Below are positions 16,292 through 25,192 of a stretch of DNA of 64,000 bases, in pieces. Position 1 is the first letter of the stretch. The number at the start of each line of letters is the position of its first letter. Under the pieces are notes generated by a model. That model searched no databases, was not told the DNA's origin, and worked only from the letters and a program-made list of their open reading frames with translations. The DNA comes from CAVOOW01 sp963697675 (GTDB taxonomy: Bacteria > Actinomycetota > Actinomycetes > JACCUZ01). The position numbers were made by a program, and so were the translations under genes. Where the stretch lies: NCBI GenBank assembly GCA_963697675.1, contig CAVOOW010000010.1:124001-188000 (forward strand), in the 5' to 3' direction.

Positions 16292-16780
16292 ATGGAGTTG
16301 CCGACCGACCTCCCCCCACCGCTCGTTCCCCTCGCTTGGCTGCTGGGCACCTGGCAAGGCGTCGGCGTCGGTGGCTACCCCACCATCGAGGAGTTCCGGT
16401 TCGGGCAGGAGATCGTGTTCAGCCAGAACGGAAAGCCGTTCCTGCACTACATCAGCCGCACCTGGCTGCTCGACGATGACGGCAACCAGGTCCGGCCACT
16501 GGCTCAGGAGACCGGCTATTGGCGCCCGCAGCCCGACAACAAGCTCGAGGTGCTGCTCGCCCACCCCACCGGGTTCGTGGAGATCTACCTCGGCGAGATC
16601 GACGGGGCGAAGATCGAGCTCAGCACCGATGTGGTGGCGCGCACGGAGAGCGCCAAGGCCTATACCGCGGGGCACCGGCTCTACGGTCTGGTCAACAGCG
16701 AGCTGCTCTGGGCCTACGACATGGCCGCCGTCGACCAGCCGCTGCAGTCGCACATCTCCGCCACGCTGCGGCGGGCCTGA
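16292..16780 (+). CDS. Nitrobindin-like heme-binding beta-barrel protein (FABP/DUF1794)
   Basis: 162 residues from ATG 16292 (a TTG one codon upstream is possible). 'LAWLLGTWQGVGVGGYP' near residue 15 is the GTWxGxG signature of the THAP4/nitrobindin family; 'QETGYWRP' and the C-terminal 'QPLQSHISATLRR', with the His expected to bind heme iron, are also present. Members bind ferric heme and react with NO or peroxynitrite. It lies directly before a Fur-family regulator, which fits iron or redox control. Confidence 0.85.
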   Translation: MELPTDLPPPLVPLAWLLGTWQGVGVGGYPTIEEFRFGQEIVFSQNGKPFLHYISRTWLLDDDGNQVRPLAQETGYWRPQPDNKLEVLLAHPTGFVEIYLGEIDGAKIELSTDVVARTESAKAYTAGHRLYGLVNSELLWAYDMAAVDQPLQSHISATLRRA

Positions 16781-16781
16781 C

Positions 16782-17207
16782 ATGACCGAGCGCCGCGACG
16801 ACTCGCTGCAGACCACCTTGCGCGCGCAGGGGTACCGGCTGACTCCCCAGCGCCAGTTGGTGCTGCAAGCCGTCACGGAACTGCGGCACGGCACGCCCGA
16901 CGAGATCTGCGTCGAGGTGCAGCGCACCGCAGGCGGTGTGAACATCTCCACGATCTATCGCACGCTCGAGCTGCTCGAGGAGCTGGGCCTGGTCACCCAC
17001 ACCCACCTCGGACACGGCGCGCCGACGTACCATTCAGCAACCGACGAGGACCACCTGCACCTGGTCTGCCGGATCTGTGGCCAGATCATCGAGACCGACG
17101 TCTCGGTCGCCGACAATCTCGTCGCCGACCTGGCCCAGCAGCACGGTTTCGTCACCGATGTCACCCACTTCGCGATCTTCGGTCGCTGCAAGGACTGTGT
17201 TTCATGA
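16782..17207 (+). CDS. Fur-family metal-dependent repressor
   Basis: 141 residues. Winged helix in residues 1-80 ('LRAQGYRLTPQRQLVLQAV', 'NISTIYRTLELLEELGLV'). The dimer/metal domain has 'DEDHLHLVCRICGQIIE' and ends 'GRCKDCVS', so two CxxC pairs form a structural zinc site. Which metal it senses (iron, zinc or other) cannot be decided. It begins 1 bp after the nitrobindin-like gene and its stop overlaps the YgfZ ATG by 4 bp. Confidence 0.92.
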   Translation: MTERRDDSLQTTLRAQGYRLTPQRQLVLQAVTELRHGTPDEICVEVQRTAGGVNISTIYRTLELLEELGLVTHTHLGHGAPTYHSATDEDHLHLVCRICGQIIETDVSVADNLVADLAQQHGFVTDVTHFAIFGRCKDCVS

Positions 17208-18145
17208 CCAGCTCGCTGCTCGCCCGCCCCGGCGCCTATCCGGCCGACGCACCCGACGAGGGTGTCGCCGCGCACTACGGCGACCCGTTCCGCGAACAGC
17301 GCCGCTTCGACTCCGGCGAGGGCGTCGTGGACCTGTCCCACCGGCCCGTCGTCACGATCACCGGCGCCGATCGCCTCTCCTGGCTGCACTCGCTGACGTC
17401 ACAGCACGTCGAGACACTGCCGGCCGGCGTCGCGACCGAGGCGTTGATCCTCAGCCCGCACGGCCACGTCGAGCACCACCTCTCCCTCGTCGATGACGGC
17501 GAGACCACCTGGATGCACATCGAGCCGGGCACGGCAGAGGCACTGGTCGGTTACCTCAACTCGATGAAGTTCTGGTCGCAGGTCGACGTGACCGAGCAGT
17601 CCTCGTACGCCGTCCTCGCGTTGCCCGCGGGCGCCACACCCCCGCCCGGCGTCGTGCACCGCACCACCCGCTTCGGCGTCGATCTGTTCGTGCCCCGGGA
17701 AGACATCGAGCGGTACGTCGACGAGGGTGGCGGCCCGGTGGGTTTGTGGGCGTACGAGGCTTTGCGCATCGCTGCCGGTCGTGCGCGGCTGGGTTTCGAG
17801 ACCGATCACCGGACGATCCCCCACGAGATCGGCTGGCTCGAGACCGCCGTCCATCTCGACAAGGGCTGCTATCGCGGGCAGGAGACCGTCGCGCGGGTGC
17901 ACAACCTCGGTCGGCCGCCGCGGCGCCTGGTGCTGCTGCACCTCGACGGCAGCGAATCCGAGCTGCCCCCGCCCGGATCTCCGGTGACCCTGGACGGCCG
18001 CGACGTCGGGCGGGTCACGTCGAGCGCCCGGCACTACGAGCTAGGCCCGATCGCACTGGCAGTGGTCAAGCGGTCGACGGACGCCGGTGCAGCGCTGGTC
18101 GCTGGTGGCGTGGCCGCCGGTCAGGAAGCCGTCGTCGCCGCCTGA
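17204..18145 (+). CDS. ygfZ: YgfZ/IBA57-type folate-binding protein
   Basis: 313 residues with GcvT-like folds. The family signature K-G-C-Y-x-G-Q-E is present in 'HLDKGCYRGQETVARVHNLG' near residue 220. YgfZ proteins use a folate-binding site and the reactive Cys to support repair or assembly of certain [4Fe-4S] enzymes. Translational coupling to a Fur-family gene fits iron-sulfur homeostasis. The C-terminus is slightly extended and Ala/Val-rich. Confidence 0.9.
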   Translation: MTSSLLARPGAYPADAPDEGVAAHYGDPFREQRRFDSGEGVVDLSHRPVVTITGADRLSWLHSLTSQHVETLPAGVATEALILSPHGHVEHHLSLVDDGETTWMHIEPGTAEALVGYLNSMKFWSQVDVTEQSSYAVLALPAGATPPPGVVHRTTRFGVDLFVPREDIERYVDEGGGPVGLWAYEALRIAAGRARLGFETDHRTIPHEIGWLETAVHLDKGCYRGQETVARVHNLGRPPRRLVLLHLDGSESELPPPGSPVTLDGRDVGRVTSSARHYELGPIALAVVKRSTDAGAALVAGGVAAGQEAVVAA

Positions 18146-18170
18146 CGCGCCCGAATTGGCCCCTCCGCGG

Positions 18171-18244
18171 CGCCCATTTTCATGATCACGAAGGATCTTG
18201 ATCGTGATTGACACAGGAACCTTCGCGATCATGGAAGGGCGGCG
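18171..18244. terminator. Imperfect hairpin between convergent ygfZ and dtd
   Basis: CGCCCATTTTCATGATCACG (from 18171) pairs with a complementary arm ending GGAAGGGCG near 18242, containing CGATCATGG. A central GATCTTGATC segment can fold separately. It lies between two convergent genes and probably terminates both. Confidence 0.6.
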
Positions 18245-18262
18245 TTTGTCGGGAGGCGCGGA

Positions 18263-18691
18263 TCAGGTCATGTCGATGATCAGGGTGACGGGGCCGTCGT
18301 TGACGAGCGCGACCTGCATCTCAGCGCCGAACCGGCCGGTCTCGACGTGCGCTCCGCGACCGCGCAGGGTCGCCACGAGATGGTCGACCAGCGGTTCGGC
18401 CGTCTCGCCGCCGGCTGCAGCGTTCCACGTCGGTCGCCTGCCCTTGCGCGCGTCCCCGTACAACGTGAACTGACTGATCACCAGCAGCGGCGCTCCCTCG
18501 TCCGCAGCCGACCGTTCGTCCCGCAGCACCCGCAGCTCGTGGATCTTGACGGCCAAGCGCTCGGCCACGGCTGCGTCGTCGGAGTGGGTGACTCCGACCA
18601 GCACGCAGAGTCCGGGGCGGTCGATGCGACCCACGACCTCGCCGTCGACAGTGACGCTGGCCTCGGAAACTCGTTGCAGTACGGCGCGCAT
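18263..18691 (-). CDS. dtd: D-aminoacyl-tRNA deacylase Dtd
   Basis: 142 residues, full length. 'MRAVLQRVSEASVTVDGEVVG' at the N-terminus, 'LLVISQFTLYGDARKGRRP' in the middle and 'NDGPVTLIID' at the end are the diagnostic motifs (SQFTLYG and the Gly-cisPro-type GPVT). The enzyme removes D-amino acids and glycine wrongly attached to tRNAs. It is convergent with ygfZ. Confidence 0.95.
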   Translation of the reverse strand: MRAVLQRVSEASVTVDGEVVGRIDRPGLCVLVGVTHSDDAAVAERLAVKIHELRVLRDERSAADEGAPLLVISQFTLYGDARKGRRPTWNAAAGGETAEPLVDHLVATLRGRGAHVETGRFGAEMQVALVNDGPVTLIIDMT

Positions 18692-18750
18692 GGCAGGTCA
18701 TGTTGCCGTACCCCGCCCATTGCGTCGCGGCCCGGAGCAGGCGGCGCGGC

Positions 18751-21630
18751 TCAGCCTCGGCCGAACAGACCCTTCTTCTTCTTCGCCTTCGGGTCGACGG
18801 CCCTCGGTGCCGGCCTGGGCGGCGCCGACTGCGACGGGGGCGGCGTTGCCGCGCTCCGGTCGTCGTCGGTGTCGAACCCGAGACTGGACAGCTCGCGCAG
18901 CAACATGGCCGTGTCGGCGTGGTCGCGCGTGACCATCGGCGACGGAACGTCATCGACAGGCCTGGTGGGCAGGGGCTCTGGCTTGATGACCGGTGCCTCG
19001 GGCGGTGGTGGCGCCGGCGGGTCGTCGAACGATGCTCGGTTCAGCTCGGTGAGCAGGTTCGCCATGATCGCCCGTGAGGCCAGGTCGTCATCGCTCGGGA
19101 CGTAATAGGTCTCGGGCAGCACGATGGGCTCGGCCGGCTCGGGGGTTTCCTCTTGTCTGGCCGGCTCGAGGTACTTCTCGGCAGCAGTTCGAGTCAGTTC
19201 GTCGGCCGCGGCTCTTGCCGCATCGGCGCGCTCGACTTCCCTCGCGGCGGCCTTGGTGGCTGCCAACTCGGCGGCTTGCTCGGCTTCGATGCGGTGGGTT
19301 TCCGCGCGCTGCGCGTCGGCGTGTTGGGCTTCGGCACTTTCGATCTCGGCGCGCTGCGCTGCCTCGCGGGCGGCATGCTCGGCTGCTGCCGCGCGTTCGG
19401 CCTCGAACTGCTCGGTTACGAGCCGCTGCGCTTCCGCGCGCTCCGCCTCGAGTGCGGCCTCGATCTGCTCCGTTGCGACCCGTTGGGCTTCGGCGCGTTC
19501 TGCCTCGAGTGCGGCCTCGACCCGCTCAGCGTCGCTGCGCAGCGACTCGATCCGCTCGGCTTCCAGACGCTCGATCTCGGCTCGCTCAGCAGCCTCCTGC
19601 GCGGCGCGTTCGTCGTCGACCCGCTCCGTCTCGGCCCGCTCCGCGGCGGCGCGTTCTGCGGCGAGCCACTCGGCCTCGGCGCGCTCGGCCTCGACGCGAA
19701 CAGCCTCCTCGCGCGCGATGCGCTCGGCCTCCTCACGAACGACAGTCTCGGCCGCCTCTTGAGCCTCGCGGGCGACTCTCGCTCGCCGCTCTGCCTCGGC
19801 CTGCAACTCGCGTTCGGCCTGCTCGCGCGCCTGGCGCAGCTCCTCACGGGCGCGCTCGTCGGCGGCCTCGCGCTCGAGGCGTTCCTGCTCGACCCGGTCG
19901 GCCTCGGCCTGTGCAGCGGCGACCAGCTGCGCGGTGAGCCAGACGTCGTGGTCGGCCCAGGCGGTTGCTTCGGCGGCTGCCCGCTGGTCGGTCAGCCAGG
20001 CACGGTGGTCGGCCCAAGCGGGCTCTTCGGCGGCGGCGCGCTGATCAGCGAGCCAGGCGCGGTGGTCCGCCCAAGCGGGTTCCTCGGCGCGGGCGCGCTC
20101 GTGCCAGAGCCATTCGCGGTGGTCGGCCCAGGCTGATTCCTCGGTCCGCACGAGTTGGTCGGCCAGCCACGTGCGGTGCTCGGCCCAGGCGGGCTCCTCT
20201 GCTCGCGCCCGGTCAGCGGCAACCCAGAGTGCGTGCTCCGCCCGTGCATCGACCTCGTCCGCAGCGCGGCGCTGCGCGGTCCACGCTGCGTGATCGGACC
20301 AGGCCTGCTCTTCGTCGGCCTCGCGCTTGCCCGCGTCTTCGAGGTGGCGTGCCTGCAACTCCTCCTCGTGACGAGCCGCGTCACGCGCGGACTTGCGGAC
20401 AGCGCGTCGCTGCGCCTCCTTGGCAGCGAGCGCTTCAAGCTCGCGGTGCAGGATCTCTGCTTCCTGCAGCCTCTTGTTCTCGGACCTCGCCCGCCACTGC
20501 CGCTCCGCCTCGAGTCGCTCGGCATCCTTTCGCGCGAGCCGATTCGCTTCTTCGCGGGCGGCTGCTTCGCGCTCGGCGTGCTCGGCTTCTTGGCGGGCGG
20601 CGTGTTCGGCGGCTTCGTGGGCGAGGCGCTCGGCTTCCAGACGCTCGGCTTCGGCGCGCTCGGCTTCCTCGCGCTCGGCGACTTCGGCGGCTTCGTGCGC
20701 GAGACTCTCGGCTTCCAGGCGCTCCGCTTCTGCACGCTCGGCTTCCAGGCGCTCGGCTTCTGCACGCTCGGATTCGGCGCGCTCGGCTGCTTCGCGCTCG
20801 GCGAGTTCGGCTGCCTCGTGGGCGAGACGCTCGGCTTCCAAGCGCTCCGCTTCGGCGCGCTCGGCCTCGGCGCGCTCGGCGTCATGGCGCTCCGCTTCGG
20901 CGCGCTCGACTTCCAGGCGCTCGGCCTCCAGGCGCTCCGCCTCGGCGCGTTCGGCCTCTTCGCGGGCGGCGTGCTCGGCTGCCTCTGCGGCGAGTCGTTC
21001 GGTCTCGATGCGGGCGGCTTCGGCGCGCTCTGTCTCAGCGCGGTCGGCTTCGGCGCGTTCGGCTTCCTCACGGGCGGCCTGTTCGGCCGCTTCCTGGGCC
21101 TGCCACTCGAACTCGAGCCGCTCCGCGTCAAGGCGCTCGGTCTCGATGCGTTCGGTCTCGAGGCGTGCGACTTCCGCGCGGTCGGCTTCTTCGCGGGCGG
21201 CCTGTTCGGCGGCCTCCTCGGCCTCGGCCCGCTCAGCCTTCGAGCCGCTCGGCTTCGGCCGCTCGGCTTCGAGCCGCTCCGCTTCGAGTCGCTCGGCCTC
21301 GAGTCGCTCGGCTTCGACGCCGCTCGGCTTCGAGCTCGCTCGGCTTCGAGCCGCTCGGCTTCGAGTCGCTCCGCTTCGAGTCGCTCGGCTTCGAGCCGCT
21401 CCGCTTCGAGCGCGCTCGGCTTCGAGTCGCTCCGCTTCGGCGCGCTCGGCTTCGGCGCGCTCGGCTTCGGCGCGCTCAGCTTCGGCCCGCTCGGCTTCCA
21501 GTCGCTCGGCCTCGAGTTGCTCCGCTTCGGCGCGCTCGGCTTCGGCCCGCTCGGCAGCGAACCGCTTAGCTTCCTCGGCCTCCGCCAGCTCGTCGGCCTC
21601 GTCGCGCCCGACCTCGATCAGGGGCAGCAC
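18751..21630 (-). CDS. Giant Glu/Ala/Arg coiled-coil protein with Trp-His repeats
   Basis: About 960 residues from GTG 21630. Residues 15-400 and 560-850 are almost pure '(A)E(A)ER' heptad-like coiled coil ('ERAEAERAEAERLEAER'). Between them lie seven 19-residue repeats (19915-20313). The C-terminus is proline-rich, with 'MLLRELSSLGFD' and a basic tail 'PKAKKKKGLFGRG'. Around 21310-21420 the sequence turns into Arg/Ser-rich residues; three one-base surpluses within 100 bp would explain this frame excursion. The frame stays open upstream of the GTG and reads naturally into the end of the DUF4388 gene, so it is probably the C-terminal part of that protein. A scaffold or filament role is only a guess. 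Confidence 0.7.
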   Translation of the reverse strand: MLPLIEVGRDEADELAEAEEAKRFAAERAEAERAEAEQLEAERLEAERAEAERAEAERAEAERAEAERLEAERARSGAARSRATRSGATRSRAARSRASSKPSGVEAERLEAERLEAERLEAERPKPSGSKAERAEAEEAAEQAAREEADRAEVARLETERIETERLDAERLEFEWQAQEAAEQAAREEAERAEADRAETERAEAARIETERLAAEAAEHAAREEAERAEAERLEAERLEVERAEAERHDAERAEAERAEAERLEAERLAHEAAELAEREAAERAESERAEAERLEAERAEAERLEAESLAHEAAEVAEREEAERAEAERLEAERLAHEAAEHAARQEAEHAEREAAAREEANRLARKDAERLEAERQWRARSENKRLQEAEILHRELEALAAKEAQRRAVRKSARDAARHEEELQARHLEDAGKREADEEQAWSDHAAWTAQRRAADEVDARAEHALWVAADRARAEEPAWAEHRTWLADQLVRTEESAWADHREWLWHERARAEEPAWADHRAWLADQRAAAEEPAWADHRAWLTDQRAAAEATAWADHDVWLTAQLVAAAQAEADRVEQERLEREAADERAREELRQAREQAERELQAEAERRARVAREAQEAAETVVREEAERIAREEAVRVEAERAEAEWLAAERAAAERAETERVDDERAAQEAAERAEIERLEAERIESLRSDAERVEAALEAERAEAQRVATEQIEAALEAERAEAQRLVTEQFEAERAAAAEHAAREAAQRAEIESAEAQHADAQRAETHRIEAEQAAELAATKAAAREVERADAARAAADELTRTAAEKYLEPARQEETPEPAEPIVLPETYYVPSDDDLASRAIMANLLTELNRASFDDPPAPPPPEAPVIKPEPLPTRPVDDVPSPMVTRDHADTAMLLRELSSLGFDTDDDRSAATPPPSQSAPPRPAPRAVDPKAKKKKGLFGRG
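19915..20313 (-). repeat. Seven 57-bp coding repeats (19 residues each)
   Basis: Translated units run E-E-x-A-W-(A/S)-(D/E)-H-x-x-W-x-x-x-x-x-x-x-x with no length variation over seven copies. Trp at position 5, His at 8 and Trp at 11 are near-invariant; copy 2 has Arg in place of the first Trp. The period (19) is not a multiple of the heptad, so this is a discrete domain within the coiled coil. Confidence 0.9.
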
Positions 21631-21652
21631 CAGCTCGGTGGGCTCGCCAGCC

Positions 21653-22387
21653 TCATGAGAGGTCGCGGTGTCCGCCGCGGAGGCCGGTGGCGACGCTCAC
21701 CATGCCCGACTCGGCGAGCACCATCACGACCTGGCCGGCCTCGAAGAGCGTGAACCCGCACTCGGCGGCCAGGTCGGCGACCGATCGCTGGCCGTCGACC
21801 TTGCACAGCAGCGCCCACTCGTTCGGGCCCATCTCGACCTCACCCGAGGACGAGCCCGCGGCGAGCGCCGGCACGGCGTCCGGTCCGCCGATGACGGAGA
21901 GGATCGTCTCCCAGGTGGTGCGGCGGTCGTGCAGGTCCTCGAACAGCTCGTCGACAGGGGTCGGGGGAGCGACGTCCTGGCGGGTCTTCTTGTTCTTCCG
22001 GAACTTCCAGGCGGCGACCGGCCAGCCGAGCAGGTCGGCGAGGGCGTCCTTGAGGTGTTCGACGACGAACTCCTCGACGACCTCGAGGTCCACATAGCCC
22101 AGGTGGACGAGCAGCTCACCAAGGCGCCAGCCCTGCAGCTCGGTCCGCTGGATCTCCAGCGCCTCGGCCAGTGCCTCCGGGGTCAGGGCGCCCCGCGACA
22201 TCAGCCGGACGCCGAGCATCGTGCGCCGGCCCGGCACCATCACGGCGTAGATCAGCCCGTCGCGCAGGTAGACCTCGGCCTCGTCGCCCTCCTGGTCGCG
22301 TACGTAAACACAGCCCGTGGCGCGCTGACTGGCAAGGTCGTGAAGGACGGTCTCGACGGTCCCGGTGAGGAGGGCGCCCTCGGGCAC
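21653..22387 (-). CDS. DUF4388 domain protein
   Basis: 244 residues. GTG 22387 behind AAGGAGGA. Residues 1-110 match DUF4388 ('LLTGTVETVLHDLASQRATG', 'LIYAVMVPGRRTMLGVRL', 'LGELLVHLGYVDLEVVEEFV'), a fold found in bacterial gliding and polarity (PATAN-like) regulators. Residues about 190-240 resemble a winged-helix end ('CKVDGQRSVADLAAECGFTL'). The stop TGA (21653-21655) comes abruptly after 'TGLRGGHRDLS'. Deleting one G near 21690 instead gives 'VATASAADTATSHEAGEPTE' running straight into the coiled-coil protein, so the two may be one gene of about 1,210 residues. Confidence 0.78.
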   Translation of the reverse strand: MPEGALLTGTVETVLHDLASQRATGCVYVRDQEGDEAEVYLRDGLIYAVMVPGRRTMLGVRLMSRGALTPEALAEALEIQRTELQGWRLGELLVHLGYVDLEVVEEFVVEHLKDALADLLGWPVAAWKFRKNKKTRQDVAPPTPVDELFEDLHDRRTTWETILSVIGGPDAVPALAAGSSSGEVEMGPNEWALLCKVDGQRSVADLAAECGFTLFEAGQVVMVLAESGMVSVATGLRGGHRDLS

Positions 22388-22612
22388 GAGCGTCCTCCTT
22401 CTGCGTGTCGGGACAACCTGGTGGGTTGTCCGAGGGGCAAACTGTGCGGCAGCGAGCACCCGGGCGAGCAGTTGGGCACGTCCGGACTCGTGAATGGCAT
22501 CGGCATCAGCGCCCGAATTGTTGAGCGCTCCCTGCCCCGTTCTTGGCCTGTTTCCTGCCGGTGGATGGCCAGCGCAGCGCAGCCACGGGGCGCGTCGTGG
22601 CACGATGCGTGC

Positions 22613-23464
22613 ATGAGCGCCGCTCGTACCTTGATAACCGTCGCCCCAACGGGGGCAGAATCGGCGAAATCCGACGTTCCCGCCCTTCCGGTGACGCTGG
22701 ACGAGCTGGTCGAGACCGCAGTCGCCTGTGAGGCGGCCGGCGCCGGGCTCGTCCACGTACACATCCGGGACGACAACGCCGAGCCCACGCTCGACCTGCA
22801 GCGTCTCCGGGACACCGTCGCCGCGCTGCGCGAGCGCACGACGCTGGTCGTGCAGCTGTCCACCGGCGGGGCGGTGACCGACCCCCTGGAGCACCGCCTG
22901 CGGGTCCTCGACGCCGAGCCTGACTCGTGCTCACTCACCTGCGGCACGGTCAACTTCGGCGACGCCGTCTTTTCCAACCCGTGGCCGTTCATGGTCGAGC
23001 TCTACCAGCGGACCCAGGCCATGGAGGTCGTCCCCGAGTTCGAGCTGTTCGACCTCGGTCACGTGACCGCGCTGCAACGCCTGCTGGACACCTACGGCGC
23101 GCCGTACGGCGGCAAGATCCACTGCGACCTGGTCATGGGTGTCCCCGGAGGCATGCCCGGCACGGCCCCGGCGCTGGTGGCGGCGGTGGCTGCGCTCCCG
23201 GCGGGGGCGTCGTGGTCCGCCACGGGCATCGGGCGTACGACGCTGCCGGTCGCGCTGGCGGCTCTGGCCTCCGGCGGCCACCTCCGGGTGGGCATGGAGG
23301 ACACGGTGAGCTTCGGCAAGGGCCAGCCGGTCGAGAACAACGCCCAGCTCGTCCGCCGCGCGGCGGAGCTGGCCACGCTCGCGCAGCGGCCGCCGATGAC
23401 CACGGATGAGGCGCGGGCCATGCTCAACGTGAAGAACAGGTCCCCAGCGGCGGTCGGCGGCTGA
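22613..23464 (+). CDS. Beta-keto acid cleavage enzyme (BKACE, DUF849)
   Basis: 283 residues, TIM-barrel. 'ITVAPTGAE', 'GAGLVHVHIRDD' (zinc-ligand His-x-His), 'SLTCGTVNFGDAVFSNP' and 'HLRVGMEDTV' with the Glu ligand are family motifs. BKACE enzymes split a beta-keto acid with acetyl-CoA into acetoacetate and a CoA ester; the founding member cleaves 3-keto-5-aminohexanoate in lysine fermentation. The substrate cannot be read here. ATG 22613 follows CACGAT by 6 nt. It is divergent from the DUF4388 gene. Confidence 0.87.
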   Translation: MSAARTLITVAPTGAESAKSDVPALPVTLDELVETAVACEAAGAGLVHVHIRDDNAEPTLDLQRLRDTVAALRERTTLVVQLSTGGAVTDPLEHRLRVLDAEPDSCSLTCGTVNFGDAVFSNPWPFMVELYQRTQAMEVVPEFELFDLGHVTALQRLLDTYGAPYGGKIHCDLVMGVPGGMPGTAPALVAAVAALPAGASWSATGIGRTTLPVALAALASGGHLRVGMEDTVSFGKGQPVENNAQLVRRAAELATLAQRPPMTTDEARAMLNVKNRSPAAVGG

Positions 23465-23631
23465 GACGTTTGTTTCCGCAAAGCGACTAAACAGGGCACG
23501 ATCGGCGTTGTGATACGGGAGCATGTAAGACGGACAATGCACCACGGAGCCCGTGAAAGGCCTGATGGGATATCAAGCCGTCGGACTCGTAAGCGCCGGA
23601 CAGCGGCATTGACAGGACCGGAGAGACAGCG

Positions 23632-24192
23632 ATGACCAGCCCAGCCAACGGTGGACCCATGTCGGGCGGCCGCCGGCGCATCGACAAGGTGCTCGCCGAC
23701 GACTTCACCGCCGATCTCGAGAAGATCGAGATCGGTGACCTGCGGGAGCGCCGTCTCGAGGCTGAGCAGGAGGAGGCCGACCTCTCCTACGTGCGGCGCA
23801 TGCTGCAGGGCCGCATGGACATCCTGCGCGCCGAGCTGGCCCGCCGGTCCGGCGGCAGCGAGGCCAAGATCGTCGACCACCTCTCCCAGGTGCTGTCCGA
23901 CACCGGCCGCCACGACCACGGCCTCGGGCGGTTCCTGCGCGTCGAGCCGTCGCGGGTCGACGAGCACCGCCGCTCCGTGGAGCAGGTGATCGCCGACGTC
24001 GGCATCTCCGGGGTCGAAGGCCAGTCCGACGAGGACATCCGGGGCGCCCTCGGGCGGCTCGAGGAGTTCGAGGTCTCCGTCTCCGAGGACCGCCAGGCGG
24101 TGCAGAAGGTGATGGATGCCCTCACCGCCGAGGTGGCCGGCCGCTACAAGAGCGGCTCGGCCAGCGTCGACGATCTGCTCTCCCAGCGCTGA
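23632..24192 (+). CDS. rsiG: RsiG, c-di-GMP-armed anti-sigma factor for WhiG-type sigma
   Basis: 186 residues, nearly all helical. RsiG binds c-di-GMP through E(X)3S(X)2R(X)3Q(X)3D motifs. Two exact copies are present: 'EADLSYVRRMLQGRMD' near residue 47 and 'EVSVSEDRQAVQKVMD' near residue 147. In Streptomyces, RsiG loaded with c-di-GMP holds the sporulation sigma factor WhiG inactive; in other actinobacteria the system is linked to motility or pili. No whiG gene is in the window. The ribosome site is GGAGAGA before ATG 23632. Two motifs per chain imply the monomeric Streptomyces-type form. Confidence 0.9.
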   Translation: MTSPANGGPMSGGRRRIDKVLADDFTADLEKIEIGDLRERRLEAEQEEADLSYVRRMLQGRMDILRAELARRSGGSEAKIVDHLSQVLSDTGRHDHGLGRFLRVEPSRVDEHRRSVEQVIADVGISGVEGQSDEDIRGALGRLEEFEVSVSEDRQAVQKVMDALTAEVAGRYKSGSASVDDLLSQR

Positions 24193-24225
24193 CGTCACCT
24201 GACGGCTGGGCCTAGGGTTCGCGGG

Positions 24226-25192
24226 GTGCCGCAGACATCAGACGCTCAGTCCGCCGTACTCGCCGAGGTGGTCCGGAGCGACTTCGTCGAGGGCTGCCAC
24301 CGGGGTTCCGTGGTCGCCGCTCGCCGCCGACGGCAGCGAGCTCTGGCGGCTCGGTGACCCCGATCGACCGGTCTTCCCGCGCTCGTCGAACAAGCCGCTC
24401 CAGGCGGTCGGCATGTTGCGGGCGGGGCTGGACCTCGACGGCGAGCTGCTGGCCCTGGCGTGCGCGAGCCACTCCGGCGAGGCGTTCCACATCGATGGCG
24501 TACGGCGCATCCTCGCCAACGTCGGCCTCGACGAGTCGGCCCTGCAGACACCGGCCGACTATCCGGTCGACGACCTGGAGAAGCTCGCCTTCGTCCGGGC
24601 CGGCCATCCACCCAGCCCGGTCGCGATGAACTGCTCGGGCAAGCATGCCGCCATGCTGGCCACCTGCGTGGCGAACGACTGGCGGCTCGACACCTACCTC
24701 GAGGCTGACCATCCCCTGCAGCTGGCCGTGCGCGCCACCGTCGCCGACGTGGCCGGCGAGCAGATCACGGCCGTCGGCGTCGATGGGTGCGGAGCCCCGC
24801 TGTTCGCGCTGACCCTGACCGCGCTGGCCCGCGCCTTCTCCCGCATCGCCACGGCTCCCGCAGACACGGCGGAGGCGCGCGTCGCGGCCGCCATCCGCGC
24901 ACATCCGACCTGGCTCGGTGGCACCCGCCGTGACGTGTCCGCGCTCATCACGGCCGTCCCCGGCATCGTCGCCAAGGACGGTGCCGAGGCGGTCTACGCC
25001 GCTGCCCTGGCCGACGGCCGCGCCATCGCCCTGAAGATCGACGACGGCGGGCAGCGGGCCCGGTCCCCGGTGATGGTGGCTGCCCTGCGCCGCCTCGGTG
25101 TCGACGTCTCCGAGCTCGATGCGTTCGCGACGGCGCCGCTGCTCGGTGGTGGACGCCGAGTGGGTGAGGTCCGGTCGGTGATCTGGCCATGA
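24226..25192 (+). CDS. Asparaginase II-family amidohydrolase (PF06089), one frame break
   Basis: GTG 24226 sits 7 nt after TAGGGT (24213-24218), a leaderless arrangement. The first 30 codons read 'LAEVVRSDFVEGCHRGSVVA'; the frame then breaks near 24322 and continues as 'ALAADGSELWRLGDPDRPVF' and 'SSNKPLQAVGMLRAG'. One surplus C explains it. Downstream motifs 'LACASHSGEAFH', 'NCSGKHAAMLATC' and 'VDGCGAPLFALTL' are typical of this family, so about 321 residues are expected once repaired. It hydrolyses asparagine or a related amide. The stop overlaps the next ATG by 4 bp. Confidence 0.83.

Noticed and set aside
19074..21753. Several long plus-strand frames rich in Arg, Leu/Gly or Ser
   Set aside because: They are antisense readings of the repetitive GAG/GCG codons of the coiled-coil gene and contain no domain.
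23465..23631. WhiG-type promoter upstream of rsiG
   Set aside because: TAAA occurs near 23486 but no GCCGATAA box follows at the required spacing.
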